Positions 12,301 to 24,023 of a stretch of 64,000 nucleotides of DNA are shown here, piece by piece (positions within the stretch are counted from its first letter, which is position 1; every line of letters begins with the position of its first letter). The notes under the pieces are model-generated. The model was not told the DNA's origin, did not search any database, and saw nothing but the letters and a program-made list of their open reading frames with translations. This DNA is from Lotus japonicus (Eukaryota; Streptophyta; Magnoliopsida; Fabales; Fabaceae), in the NCBI RefSeq assembly GCF_012489685.1, contig NC_080044.1, forward strand, positions 64,652,732 through 64,716,731. The letters are read 5' to 3'. The position numbers and the translations under genes are program-made.

Positions 12301-12483
12301 TGCTGCGGCGACGTCAAGAGTACTGCTTCTGAGGTCGTTTGTTGTTGTTGGTAAGATGTTGATGGCAGGAAAAATAAGAGTTATGTCATTTTGGTAATTA
12401 TATGCAAGGAAGGAGAGGAAAATAAGGAAGAGAAAGGATCCGGAGAATACAAGCCATGATTTCGTTATCAAGGTTGCTCCCAT
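9342..12483 (-). CDS. exostosin-family (GT47) glycosyltransferase, copy A
   Basis: Four exons on the minus strand: 12483-12214, 11820-11648, 11434-11080 and 10013-9342, giving 489 residues. This is a type II membrane protein: a short cytosolic start, a hydrophobic anchor at about residues 11-29, a variable stem, then the exostosin domain. Family motifs are present: [39 protein letters not shown], then in exon 4 [22 protein letters not shown], and [16 protein letters not shown] with the glutamate of the presumed nucleotide-sugar site. GT47 enzymes work in the Golgi on cell-wall polysaccharides or proteoglycans; the substrate here is unknown. This is the most diverged copy of the array. The exon 2 acceptor is a tandem CAGCAG, so 11820 or 11817 could be used, differing by one Gln. 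An AT-repeat TATA-like stretch lies at about 12516-12529. Confidence 0.92.
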
Positions 12484-13105
12484 GGCTATTGTGTCAGCTT
12501 CTCAGTTTGGTGATCAATATATATATATAGTTATTACTCGTTTGTGTTTTCTCTCTTTTTCTTCCTTTTTTTTCTCAACTTTGTGCAATCTTTTGCTATT
12601 TAGCTAGGCTAAGCTAATTTGTACTACAAAGGAAGAAGGTATGGGAAGGAAGACATGGCATGTTGAAATATTGCACTTATGAAAAAAGTTGAACAACTAT
12701 GCATATTATATACCCTTTTAGAGAAGACAGACTCACTTATCATGGATGGTTCTGAATAGTTTGTCAAGAATGAATGAAACGTTTTCTGAATAATTTGGAG
12801 GAAGTGCGCAGTTAATTATGGCGACGAATTAATCACATTCATCCAATACACAATTGTACTGTCTCATTCGATGGAATTTTATGATGTGCTGCATTAAATG
12901 ATGGTAATGGAATGTTTTGGACTTTTGGTTGAAACATGAGCTAGCCATTAGTGGAATTATAGTCGTCCATTGTGAATTTATAACTCATGACTGAGGTGTC
13001 TAGAATCAACCACGTGTACCAATTTGTTGTGTACCAAATACTAATTTTTGGGCAACTATTAAACATGTTATTATTTCACATGTTTATAAATACTTATAGT
13101 ACAAC
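12484..13105. other. upstream region of GT47-A
   Basis: Promoter-side flank of copy A, with a TATA-like AT repeat about 35-45 bp above its start codon and a CT-rich tract at 12545-12575. No gene or mobile element is recognised. Confidence 0.35.
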
Positions 13106-13109
13106 TACA

Positions 13110-13260
13110 CAGGGGTGACACAAGTGGTGAATGTGCATTTTTTTAAGGGATTTCGCTTAAGCTTCTGGCCCGGGTTCGATCTCACTACCCTATCTCGAAC
13201 CAGATTAGTCACGTGAGACTCCTCTTTTCCCGTGAAGACCCGTGGTCAAAGGAAAAAAGA
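13110..13260 (+). mobile_element. probable tRNA-derived SINE fragment
   Basis: The segment resembles a pol III promoter: an A-box-like ACAAGTGGTGAATG and, about 50 bp later, a B-box-like GGGTTCGATCTC. The order and spacing fit tRNA-derived plant SINEs. No clean target-site duplication or 3' tail was found, so the ends are approximate. Confidence 0.4.
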
Positions 13261-13329
13261 AATACTACTAGTATGTTTACAAGTAACAAGCGGTACATTA
13301 CACCGTCATCTAAATAGCCAGATTCTTCG

Positions 13330-13582
13330 TGTTTGTGCAATCTGGTTTATTTGGTTTGATGATTCTGGTTTCCATCTCGGGGTGACGGGGTGGTTGAGGC
13401 TTTGCTGGACTTATCTTGAGCAGTGGAAAGTTGATGAAGGCTGCTGCTGTAAACCTTCTTCTTTTCTTTTTTCCCCCACTGTTATGGAATCTTTCCTACT
13501 GTACTTTGTTTGACACTTTTGTACTCTTTGGGGAGCACCCCTTGTGCCATTTATTGAATTTGTTGCTTATATAAAAAAAAAA
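13330..13582 (+). mobile_element. LINE 3' end with poly(A)
   Basis: The piece ends with the motif TTTGTACTCTTTGGGGAGCA, then a CCCCTTGTGCC run, TTATTGAATTTGTTGCTTAT and a poly(A) tract near 13573-13582. This is the plus-strand equivalent of the LINE tails at 5034-5245 and 58260-58773. It is 5'-truncated and no coding capacity is left. Confidence 0.5.
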
Positions 13583-13689
13583 TATAAATAGGCAATAAAC
13601 TTTAGATAGCTTTCATAAGTTACCAATATCAATGACAATATTTCTGGGGGAGTTCTCTACATGCTCTCTCTAATTTAGAGAGTCTCCTC

Positions 13690-14110
13690 TTATTGTTAAC
13701 TGAAAAATACCAGTAACCTGTGTGATGCACGAGAAGCTATTTGGAAATTTGTTAAAATGAATTAAATAATTAACAAATTGCTCTTGTCTAAGAGCAAGAG
13801 AATCCTAAGAGAAAATTCTAGCAGAGATAGGTAAGAGAAATAATAGTCTCATATAAATATAATAATGGAAAGATCCCTTTTACAATGGATGACCTCCCCT
13901 TTTATAGTGGGATGATCCAAAACCCTAATGCTAGTCTATTTGTGCTCTTAGGTCTCATAAATCTTCGGCCCTACTAGAGAACACTCTTACTCTATGCTAA
14001 CTAAAGATGTGACAGTCGCCCTAAGGAGATCTCACCTAACCTTTCTGTAGTCACGCCAAACTCTGACTCTAGGCGCATCCTATCATGACAGGTCTCATCC
14101 AGCCCATAAA
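13690..14110 (-). mobile_element. LTR-like fragment
   Basis: Read on the minus strand, this segment carries a TATA-type motif (CCCACTATAAAAGGGG) in a GC-richer setting than its surroundings, as in the U3 region of an LTR. No pair, primer-binding site or target duplication was found. The call rests on composition and the TATA motif only. Confidence 0.3.
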
Positions 14111-14514
14111 TTAGTTATATAAATTGTTGGATTGGTAGTCATTAAAATATTTACATATCATGCTTGTAATAATTGATTATTGTTACCAATATATAGGTTT
14201 TGGTTTATCATAATAATCATAATGGATCGTTAAATTGTTTGAATAAGTGCACTAGTTGTAATAATATGAGCCGAATCATCTATTAGATATTCTGAGATTT
14301 TTATTTTAAGAAGTGAAAATTTGAATTTTTTTTTTAAAACAAGTTAAAGCAAACAAGTTTTGTATTTGGTTTGCCTCAAATAAAGAAAAAAATTAAGCTG
14401 AAAATATGTTTGATTAATATTAGTGAACGTTCTCTTTTGAAAATATATTTTATAATACGATCAAAACAGGAAAAAAAAACTTTTTCATTATCGATGAAAA
14501 GCAATTGAAAGTAG

Positions 14515-14818
14515 TGAGATTAAAAACGACAATGGTAGAGGTTGGTGGTGACGACAACAATGGTGACAGTGATAACAACAATGGCAACAATGGTGGTGGT
14601 TGTGGCGGTGGTGGTGACAACAGTGTGGCGACAACAACAATATTGATGGTAGTGGCGGTGACAACAGCAACAACGGTGATGGTGGCGGCGATAACGGTGG
14701 TTGTGGAGATGGTGATGGTGGTAATGGCGGCCGTGGCAGTACTGGCGGCGCCGCAGCGGTGGTGGAGGTTGGGGGTGGTTGGGGCGATGATGACCATGGT
14801 GGCAACCACAGTATGAAT
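14515..14818. repeat. imperfect GGT/GAC/AAC trinucleotide low-complexity block
   Basis: About 300 bp of degenerate trinucleotide repeat, strongly purine-skewed on the plus strand (GGTGGT, AACAAC, GATGGT units). Several frames are open on both strands simply because the repeat lacks stop codons. The translations are runs of Val/Thr/Asn/Gly or Pro/His/Ser without domain features. Confidence 0.75.
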
Positions 14819-15056
14819 AAAAATAGAAACTACAAACAAACATGTTTTTTAATTACTTATGTAAATTTAAATAAAGTCTTTCAAACTAGCTGATCCCTTG
14901 GTGACTTCTTGGAATTTCTTATTAAAAAAAAACTTACAGGAGCTATATATTAAGGCAGAAGATAAGTACAAGTCATTAACTTGCCTCACCAGTGAGTTGT
15001 TATAGGTCAAACAACTCCTTCAAGCCATTAGAATTCAGTTCACAACCATCATGGTT

Positions 15057-15251
15057 TTGGTGATAAGAAATCCGCAATACAGTCTGCCACCAATCATGCC
15101 GTGAAAGATTCAAGCAAATGGATATATATTGTCATCTTAAATAGGAACTTCAAAATTCATCTTTCCTCAGTTTTGATCATGAATGCATATCCCTTCTCAG
15201 CATAATCAAGTCACTGATATGCTGGCAAAAGCTTTGCCAAACCCACAATGA
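15057..15251 (+). pseudogene. decayed copia RNase H C-terminal fragment
   Basis: The block GDKKSAIQSATNHAVKDSSK resembles the copia segment around DNKSAI and the following conserved HERTKHIEID region. Further on, MHIPSQHNQVTDMLAKALPN (15183-15251) resembles the end of copia RNase H, usually of the form ADxxTKxLP. The blocks are in separate frames with stops between them. No LTR or other copia part was recognised nearby. It lies in the 3' flank of GT47-B and on the opposite strand. Confidence 0.5.
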
Positions 15252-15540
15252 AGAATCACTTCTTTCTTCTCTAGTTTTTCGCCAGTCTAGAACTGTAACA
15301 GCCAGTGATTGTAATTTTAGGAACTAGTTTATAGGAAAAAAATATAGTAAGTGTGAAGTATGAAGATTAAAAGGGGTTTTTCTAACTTACCTTGAGTATT
15401 AAAGAATCTCATCGTTAAGATAATTGAGTTAGGAATTACATTTTCACTTGAAATCTTATAATTATAAATAACATTATTGGTTCAACTAAGATGAGGTTAA
15501 TTAACCTGGCAAATGGAAAAGGAGTCTATGCACAATCCTT

Positions 15541-18357
15541 TTATTGTGAATCAGTTAGCAAGAAATTTATCCTTCTGAGCCAGACTGAGTGAAGTATCAT
15601 ATGTATCAAATCAAATGGCTTTGCAGGCCTGTTTATCACAAAATGTCTTCTAACCCTTCTCACATTCAAATACAACTCCATGTACTCATCTTTTGACACA
15701 TTTTGCAATATAGTCTTAATTTCTGGTATTCTGTCAACTGCAATCTCCATGGAGAATTGACTCCAATTAAGCACATCACTGAAGGGCCGAGAGTAGTTCT
15801 CACAAATTATCACAGGGACACACCCTGCATAAATTGCTTCCACCACCCTAGGACTTGCCACTTCATGCCCACTGGGGCACAAGCAGAACTTGCTGAGTCC
15901 CATCAACTTTGTGTAGTCTTGACCCTTAGGAAGGTACTCATGAACTTGCACTTCTTTATCCTTGTCCTTCCAATGCTTGAGCAGTTTCTTCCTAATGTTT
16001 CCATGGACTCCACCAGCAAAAAAGGCTAATATTGCGCGGTTATCGGCGTGTTGATGCGTGTTTGACGGGCCAAGCTTTCCAGCAGGCAAATACACTTCAG
16101 GGATGGATACATCTCTATTGGGTTTGAATCCTTCTGAAGTGTTGGCATTGCAGAGTACCCTGATGAAGTATTTGAAGAGTTCAGGATTGGCATAGGAAAT
16201 TCTTGGACCCTGAATCATCAAGTCAAGAACTTGTCCTTGTCATTGTTATTTGATTTTGAATTCACAAGAAAAACATGAACAACATTAAGTAGGTGTTTGG
16301 ATAAGCATAACCAGAATTGATTTCGGTAAAATTGATTGTGGTAAAAGTGAATTATAGAAAGTTGAAAGTGAAGTGGTTTATGTTTGCATACGTTTATGAG
16401 AGAAGTTATTTCTATCAGCTAATGTTGTTGTTAAATCCTACAATTGATTATGTAAACCGCAGAAGTTACTCTCTCTAACTTCTTCACAAAATTGATTTTG
16501 GGAGTAAAATCAATTCTCTAAGAGTAGGTTTGAAAAACAGAATCAATTCTACTTGGTTAAAATCAACTCTAACTAGTTGAAATGATGTTTGGCTGTACCA
16601 GTAAAATTGATTTCGTGGGTCAAGAATTGGATCCACTTTCCACAATGAAAAGTTGCTTATGAGTTAAACATAATCAATTCTGAGATTTTACAACTGAATT
16701 TCATAAATTTCCCTACCAAAACCACTTTTTCATAAAGTTATCTAAACATAAATCACATCATTTTAACTCACGTTTACCATACGCAATTTTACTAGAATCA
16801 ACTCTATCCAGAATCAATTCTGCTGATGGTGATCCAAATACACACTAAGTCGATTGCCACATTTATATAACTACCAAAAAGTGATTCTGATCAATGAGAA
16901 TTGATCCTAAACTCCCAAACGTGGAACCAAACACACACTAAAACATAAACCCAAAACCACAAGGAAAATATAAATAATGAACATGAGGCCAGGGTATGTG
17001 ATGTGTGAACCTACCCAATCATGGCATGAAACCAGAAAATGGTCAGCACCTTTGCTTCTGTTCCAATAAGGATACTTATTTGCAACAATGCTTATATAAT
17101 CCTCCACCAAACGTTGTAAGCGATCAGGATCATAGTCAGATTTGGACCTTCTAGGCTTGTAAACATAGCGAATGACCTTAGCAACACTGAAAGGAAGAAA
17201 GAAGACATGAGCCTGTTCAGGATGGCTAGCCATGAAGGGGCTCTTGTTACTTGTGTCTATTTCATCAATGAATTGACCTTCAATAGAATATTTGTTGTTT
17301 ACAGGTCCATCATGCATCAATGGTTGCTCTCCTTCCTTGTATACCCACACCTTGAATCTCTTCATCATTTCCATGTGACTCCTGTTGTTTCCATAGGGTT
17401 AGACCATATCTCTTACTTAAGAATTTAAAGTCAGCTATCACAACTATTGATTGGAAAATCAATGCTTTGTATTTAAAGAACCTCAGTTTGTTTTATATGT
17501 GCAAGTATACAGTCACAATCACAAGTTCACAATAGTTGATTTCTCAATCAACAGTTCTGATGACCTACCCTGCATTATCTGCAAAATGTGAATATGATTG
17601 ATTATAAACTAAAATATTACATGTGATATTATTATAATCTTATCTTGACAAACTAAGAGTAGCTAGACTATCAACATCTGAATTTAAGGTATGTAATGCT
17701 ATGCATCAGAGAAGTGGTTCAGCAACAAACGTTTTTTAAAAATGTCACAAAAGTATAAAACTTAGCATTTGTGGACAACACTACAAAAACAGTAGAATAA
17801 TAAGTGACTTGTGAACAAAAAAAAAACACTTTGAAATCATAAATTCAAAATTGTTCAAGCTTAACTGATGAAAAGCTTGTGGATTCAAGTAAATGGATCC
17901 TTTTGAGACAAAACTCTTCTTCTTGGATCGAATTGCTTTCTGAATCATTGCTCGAGATCGTGCTAAACATTCTTCAATCCTCTCCAAACTAGTCTTGTTC
18001 TTCTTGCCATTGCCAAACTGTATAAAACAAAGGGACAAAAAGGAACCTAAGAATAATGAGAACACCCTATCAAAGATTATGAAGGATTAATACCTTAATC
18101 CATGTTTGCTTTGTATTATTGTAGCTGTCCTTTGCAGATAATTTTTCTTGTGGGGAGATCACACTTACATGGTTGTCTTTGATACCAGAAAGTGCAAAAG
18201 AAGTAGAGTGGATATGTATCACATGATCTTCATTTGAAGGAGTGAAGAAAACAAGGGAAAAATTGATGAAGAGCACTAGAAAAACCAAAGAAAACTTCGG
18301 GGATTTGAAAACTTTCATTAGTTCATTCAGAACATGAAATTTGAAAACCTGCTCCAA
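15541..18357 (-). CDS. exostosin-family (GT47) glycosyltransferase, copy B
   Basis: Four exons on the minus strand: 18357-18094, 18017-17866, 17381-17015 and 16209-15541, giving 483 residues with all junctions GT-AG. The hydrophobic anchor ([14 protein letters not shown]) lies at about residues 24-38; a start at the second Met (18318) would place it closer to the N-terminus, as in copies C-E, so that start may be the true one. Exostosin motifs are complete: [82 protein letters not shown], and a full C-terminal WLRRINF. It is predicted to be a Golgi type II glycosyltransferase of unknown acceptor. A 557-bp Tourist-like MITE occupies much of intron 3. The gene looks functional. Confidence 0.92.
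16289..16845. mobile_element. Tourist-like MITE in intron 3 of GT47-B
   Basis: Terminal inverted repeats start GTAGGTGTTTGGAT and, on the other strand, GTGTGTATTTGGAT. They are flanked by TAA at 16286-16288 and 16846-16848, the 3-bp target duplication typical of PIF/Harbinger and Tourist elements. The interior is built of AATTGATT/AATCAATT repeats and carries no gene. Related AATTGATTCTGA segments sit in intron 3 of copies C, D and E, where they pre-date the duplications. Confidence 0.65.
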
Positions 18358-18639
18358 GATGCATCTGCCTCACCAGTCACCAGAATAAAATAACAACACT
18401 AGAGTTATTAATAATTGATTACACCACATCACACCAAATAAATAATCTTTGATGCCGTCAGCTAAGGCCCACCATCATAGATGCTCACGTGATCACTTCT
18501 ATAACGGGATCCATGCGTTTCTTTTTGGAATAAAGAATCCACTAAACTTTGGTAATGACATTAATAACATATGATGCTTTAGCTCAAGTGAGAACACTGT
18601 CTAATTAATGATATAGACGCACTAACTAACAGCCAACAA

Positions 18640-18870
18640 GTAAACCAGAACAGTGAGTTTTATATCTTTCTTTTCCATCCCACTGTCTATAACTTTAGGC
18701 CCATGGGTCACAGTTAACATTGGGTTATTATCACAATGATCAATCATTTGCTTCATCTATAAAACCAAGTTCCAATTGAACCTATCATGTTTACATTTCT
18801 GGGAAAATCCTGAGCAGTTATATATCATTTTAGCTGAGATCAAAGTACAAGAAATTCTGCATTGGAGGCT
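18640..18870. repeat. 3'-flank repeat of GT47-C
   Basis: This flank, from CTTTCTTTTCCATCCCACTG through TATAAAACCAAGTTCCAATT to the segment ending TAGCTGAGATCAAAGTACAAG, recurs downstream of copy D (about 25975-26165) and in part downstream of copy E (about 38855-38965). It marks one side of the duplicated unit that carries each gene. The rest of 18358-19014 shows no other feature. Confidence 0.75.
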
Positions 18871-19053
18871 TCAAGTTAATTAACCAAAAGTATAATCTCA
18901 TATGTGCTTTATTCAAACAGTTTTATCCACATTTGAGAAATTGTTGGTTATTCCATGTTTAGACCAAGGCAGTGTGGCCTAAACTGAAAAATGTTACAGT
19001 TAATTAACAACTTTCTATTGTGAAGCTATCAACCTGAAGTTCAGTCTTCTGAG

Positions 19054-22000
19054 TCAAATTGAGTGAAGTATCATGTGCATCACATCGTATGGCTTAGCAG
19101 GCCTATTCACAACAAAATGTTTCCTAACTCTTCTCACATTCTTCTGCAATTTCATGTACTTGCTTTCTGAAACATTTTGTAAAATATCCTTAATCTCTGG
19201 TATTCTATCCACTGGAATCTCTATTGAGAATTGACTCCAATTCAGGACATCATTAAAAGGCAAAGAATAGTTCTGAGAAATGATCACAGGCACACACCCT
19301 GCATGAATTGCTTCCACAATTCTAGGACTAGCCACTTCATACCCACTTGGGCACAAGCAGAACTTGCTCAGGCCCATTAATTGGGTATAGTTTTGGCCCT
19401 TTTGGAGGTACTCATGAACTTGAACTTGGGTATCCTTGTCCTTCCAGTGCTGAAGCAGAAGCTTCCTAATGGCCCCATGCTCTCCACCAGCAAAGAAGGC
19501 CAATAAGGTGCGATTTGATGGGTTTTGGGCCAGGCTTGGTGGGGCTAGCTCTCCATAAGATAGGTAAATTTCAGGGATAGACACGTCCCTCTTGGGCTGG
19601 AATCCTTCTGAAGTGTTGGCACTGCATAAAACTCTGATGAAGTTCTTGTAGAGCTCTGGATTTGCACCTGAGATGTATGGTGCCTGAACCATTAAGTAAA
19701 GGCAGTTTATTTTAACTGGGGTTGCATTTATGAAAGGAAAATGAAAAACTTATCCATGCCCTCTTATAGTCTTATTGCTGCCTTGATGATTGACCAATAA
19801 GTCATTGCTTCATGTAATAGATGTCATGTTATGACAGATAATAATGAGTTTTGTAATAGTGTTTTAGTGATTAATAAGGAGATGACAGCATAGCCATCTA
19901 AATTAGAGAGGGAGTGAGAGAGCAACCCAAGGAAAATATTACCTTCACACCCCAATTCCACCTCACGCCGAGAGAGAGAAAAGAATAGATTAGAGATAAA
20001 TGAGAGATATGAAGTGTGATGTGATAGAAAAAGAAGAAAGAGATAGGAAGGTAAAATATGTGGAATGAGTGTAAATATATCAAAACTATTTAGATATAGG
20101 CCTGTTACCTATTTAATTATCAGAGTATTAGGAAGGTTTTTAAAATAGATTTTCAGGTCATACCAGAGTCTTAAAATAGCTAGATCAGAGTCTTAAATGT
20201 GACTTAAACTATATCAACTAGTACATGCTTTCTAAGTTTAGATCTAATTCTGATCATGGAAAGTCCAACCTTGGACCATCTATTTCTATCCATATGTAAT
20301 GATTCTACCCTCTTTGACTTATTCTCCTTTTTTTCTCTATACTTCTTTGCATCCTATTTCTCTCCCCTAATCCTTTTACCTCTTCTCAGCTGCAATTGAA
20401 CAAATAGCACGTTAGTATTTTCTAGTTTCTGCACTGCACCTCGGGCCATACTACTATTTCTATCTATATGAAAACTCTTCTACAATTGATTCTGAAGCTG
20501 AAATCAATTCTAGAAAGAAACTTCCGTAAGTAGCTTCCAAGATTCATAATTGATTTTGATGAAAAAGAAACTGATCAAAACATACTAGCATACTGTGATT
20601 AAGTATAAGCTAAAACATGTTGAAGTTACTAGTAAATGAAGTGTCACAGAAAAAGTTTAAAAGGTACCCAATCATGACAAGAAAGGAGAAAATGGTCTGC
20701 ACCATTGCTTCTATTCCAGTAAGGATACTTATCAGCCACCACATGTACATAATCCTCCAGCAACCGTTGCAGGCGGTCTGGGTGGTAATCCTCTCGGGAC
20801 AAGATTGGCGTATAAACATATTTGACAATGTTAGCGATGCTAAATGGAATTAGGAAAAGGTTTGCCTCATCATGGTGCCTAGCTTTGAAGGGGCTCCTGC
20901 TGCTGCTATCTATTTCGTCAAGGAATTGACCTTCAATGCCGTATAAGCCCTTCAATGGCCCATCATGCACTAGTGGTTGCTCTCCTTCCTTGTAAACCCA
21001 CACCTTCATTCTCTTCACCATCTCCATGTGGCTCCTGTTTATCATTTCATTCAAAACAAAAAGGCTTAATTGCAACTTTGGTCCCCGACGTTTACCAATA
21101 CTACGATTTTGGTCCCCCACCTAATTTAATTACATAGATGGTCCCCGACGTTGTAGGCCGTGTGCAACGTTAGTCCTACTGTTTATTTCTTAATGGAGGA
21201 GGCTTACGTGGACGTCCAGTTGGAGAGAGAAATGAGGTATGAGGAGAGAGGGAAGCACGTGAGTATCACGTGACCCTTATCTGAATCCATTATACCTAAA
21301 CCCCTGACCTCCCTGGAACGAAGAAGGTAACGCGATTTAGATCCCTAGGGTTTCAGATTTGGGTATAATGGGTTCATATAAGGTTCACGTGAGTTCACGT
21401 GATACTCACGTGCTCCCCTCTCTCCTCAGATCTCCTTTTTCTCTCAAACTAGACGTCCACGTAAGCCTTCTCCATTAAGAAATAAATTGTAGGACTAACG
21501 TTGCACGCAGCCTACAACGTCGGGGACCATCCATGTAATTAAATTAGGTGGGGGACCAAAATCGTGGTATTGGTAAACGTCGGGGACCAAAGTTGTAATT
21601 AAGCCAAACAAAAAACAAAAACAAATACAAAAGGCTTATTTGTCAGAATAACACTCAGCTTCATTCTTATCTAAAATCCACACTTCAGCCTTGTTGTAAT
21701 TCCAAAATAACATCAGTTCAATTCTTCTTAAAATCTACATTCCACTCCACCCTTTTAAAAATTCAAAATACAGTATTAGTGGCCTAAAACTTGGCCTTTT
21801 TTGTGTGTCTGTGTAACTTTGATTAAATCCGGGTTTTGAATTGCAATCCAATATTATAGTCACAATGTTAAAGACTTGGATTTGGATAATCATATGCATA
21901 AAAACCATGATTTTAAATTACTGTCTGCAACTTCAATTATGCAAACCCCCTAAAGTTACTAATACTATTTATCCTCAATCTCAAGTATGGTGATGCAACT

Positions 22001-22819
22001 GAAATTTAAAACCATAATTACACCCACAGCAATAACATTTATATGTCATTTTTCATGAATTGGGAACATAAGGTGATGATTCATATATAGTAGGGTTAGA
22101 AATACACTCCAAGTGACATTTCTGTCATCCAAAATATTTTTTTTTTCTTCTAACATGGATTTTTGATGTTGAGATCTCTCTTGAATGATCATATTCATGT
22201 CTCCAGAGAGTATCTGGAATCATCGCCTGACCCCAACAATTTAAAACCTTGTGTGCATGATGAGTAAAGAAGAACAAATTTAACCACTTCAGAATCTTTG
22301 AGGCTTAACTGGTGAAAAGAGTATGGAAATCTGTAAATGGATCGTTTTGGGATAATTTTTTTTGGCTTCCCTGAAGTAGTACTACTACTGTAGTTCCTTG
22401 ACAGAATTGCTTCCCGAATTGAGGCTCGTGCTTCTGCCAAACCTCCTTCAACTCTATCCAAGCTAGTCATTTTCTGCATGTATTTAACAAATGAAGATAG
22501 AGAAATTAAAAACAAACAAAAAAACTAGACGTAGTGTCATGCTCATGTATAATGCATTATATATGTGCTTTGAAAGTTTGGCTCCAAAACTTTGAGCTTA
22601 ACTTCATTTCACCTTAATGCTACTAGTTGTGTTATGTTCAAAGCTTCTATAGGCAGAGTTAGTCAGAAACTGATCATGTTTTGTTTGTGTTGTGAGGGGT
22701 GTAAGAGAAAGGGAGAAGGAAGGATAGTTTTGTTTGAGTGGAGTGAAGATGGTGAAGAGAAGAATGAGGCAAAACAATGGTAATAACAGAGAGGCTGTGG
22801 AGCACCGAAAGGCCACCAT
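19054..22819 (-). CDS. exostosin-family (GT47) glycosyltransferase, copy C, C-terminally truncated
   Basis: Four exons on the minus strand: 22819-22613, 22473-22310, 21034-20668 and 19683-19054, giving 455 residues. The anchor LLLPLFCLILLFTIF is at about residues 11-25. All exostosin blocks are present, including [51 protein letters not shown] and [16 protein letters not shown]. The copy has a TGA where copies D and E encode Trp in [10 protein letters not shown], so it ends at HSI and lacks the last 13 residues; the lost codons are still readable down to a TAG at 19015-19017. Intron 2 has taken up a 543-bp Mutator-like MITE that begins only 28 bp upstream of exon 3. It may be weakened or inactive. 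If active it would be a Golgi glycosyltransferase like its sisters. Confidence 0.88.
21063..21605. mobile_element. 543-bp Mutator-like MITE in intron 2 of GT47-C
   Basis: The element starts GGCTTAATTGCAACTTTGGT and ends with its inverse complement ACCAAAGTTGTAATTAAGCC. The inverted arms are about 190 bp long. It is flanked by a perfect 9-bp duplication, AAACAAAAA, at 21054-21062 and 21606-21614; long arms plus a 9-bp duplication point to Mutator-like (MULE) transposition. It has no gene. It carries five CACGTG hexamers in its central part. A nearly identical 543-bp copy lies at 29112-29654 with a different duplication, so the two are separate insertions. Confidence 0.88.
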
Positions 22820-22862
22820 GGCAGTTCAAAGCTTGAATGAATATTTGCACTTCTCATCATAT

Positions 22863-24023
22863 AATTTATATTCAATGAGTCAATCTGTAGTCATGTGAGC
22901 GTTCCTAAGAAGTTGCATACCTAAGTAATTTCTAAGCCCTTTTAACAAGTTTGACTAGCTATTGGTCTTTTTTTTTATAAGCCACTAGCTATTGGGTGTT
23001 TCGTGTGTAGTTGAAGCCTTAAGGCATGTAGAGTCAACCTGAAAAGTGGGCATGTAGCATGCAACCTTCCCCATGGATAGCAACATTTATTTCACTGCAT
23101 GTTTTACTATAAGTAGACACTAAACATTACATACACCTACTCCACATATACCTCAATTCTCTATCTCTTACTGCTTATCACATCATAGTATCTACTCAAC
23201 ATTTTCCTTAAAACAATGATATTCATGAACTTAAACAACAAAAATTATACTATAATATAGGTAGTACTATAAAGTGAAATATTTTGGGCTTTTTAAGGAA
23301 GTAGTGCACCAATGCAGCTTGTTAATATGCAGACCTGGGATTTGTTATCGAAAAGCGTGGTAATTGAAGTATTTTTTTGGGGATCAAAGTACATCTTTAT
23401 AGGATCACAAACTTATTGGTATGTGAACTTGAATACTACAATGCAAGCTGTGTAATAGTATATTGAAAGTAAGAAAGTCCAACCTCCTAGAGAGGGGGAA
23501 GCGAGTTTTAAAATTGAAGCCACGATTAAATATCAACAGAAGAAGAATGACACTACCACATGAAATTATAGCCCATCAAATTAAAGATAGAAACTTGTGC
23601 ACTTCAAGTTCTAACTGTTTCTACATAGTCAAGCATTGATCAAAGAATAGATGATGAAAAGGAATCACAATACCACTGTTTCATGCATTAAGTTCTTCTG
23701 TAAGAGCAGGAATCTGAAATTTAAACTCACCACAGATGGGTTGTGTAGTGCTCGGACACAGCCTTGTGGGTTGAGGAAAGGAGAGACACCCAGTTGTTAT
23801 TGCAGCATCAAAAAGAAAAAAATGGGAGCTTTTCTACGAAACAGAGAAGAGGCCATTTGTGAATTACAGACAAAAAATGATATTCAAAGTTAGATTACAT
23901 GTATTTAATGTTCAGCTTTGTGAGAGTTTTTACTTTCTCTCATTTTCACCATTTTTTTTATTTGTCAAAGATTGGATTTTCACTTTCTTTTCAAGTAAAT
24001 AAAGTAGAAAAGTGGGATTTATT
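22863..24023. repeat. 5'-flank repeat unit of GT47-C
   Basis: Upstream region of copy C that is repeated, with gaps, upstream of D (about 29655-30595 and 37041-37640), in remnant F (about 38020-38290) and upstream of E (about 41605-41880 and 45690-45860). It contains three empty sites that are filled elsewhere: AATTTATAT at 22863-22871 (MULE-MITE in D), TA at 23370-23371 (Stowaway in D) and CAGGA at 23707-23711 (copia in D). A fourth, TTCAGCTTT at 23911-23919, matches the SINE site. No gene is seen here. Confidence 0.8.

Noticed and set aside
14450..14843. Several overlapping open frames of about 100-130 residues on both strands
   Set aside because: They are by-products of a stop-poor trinucleotide repeat; the translations have no domain features.
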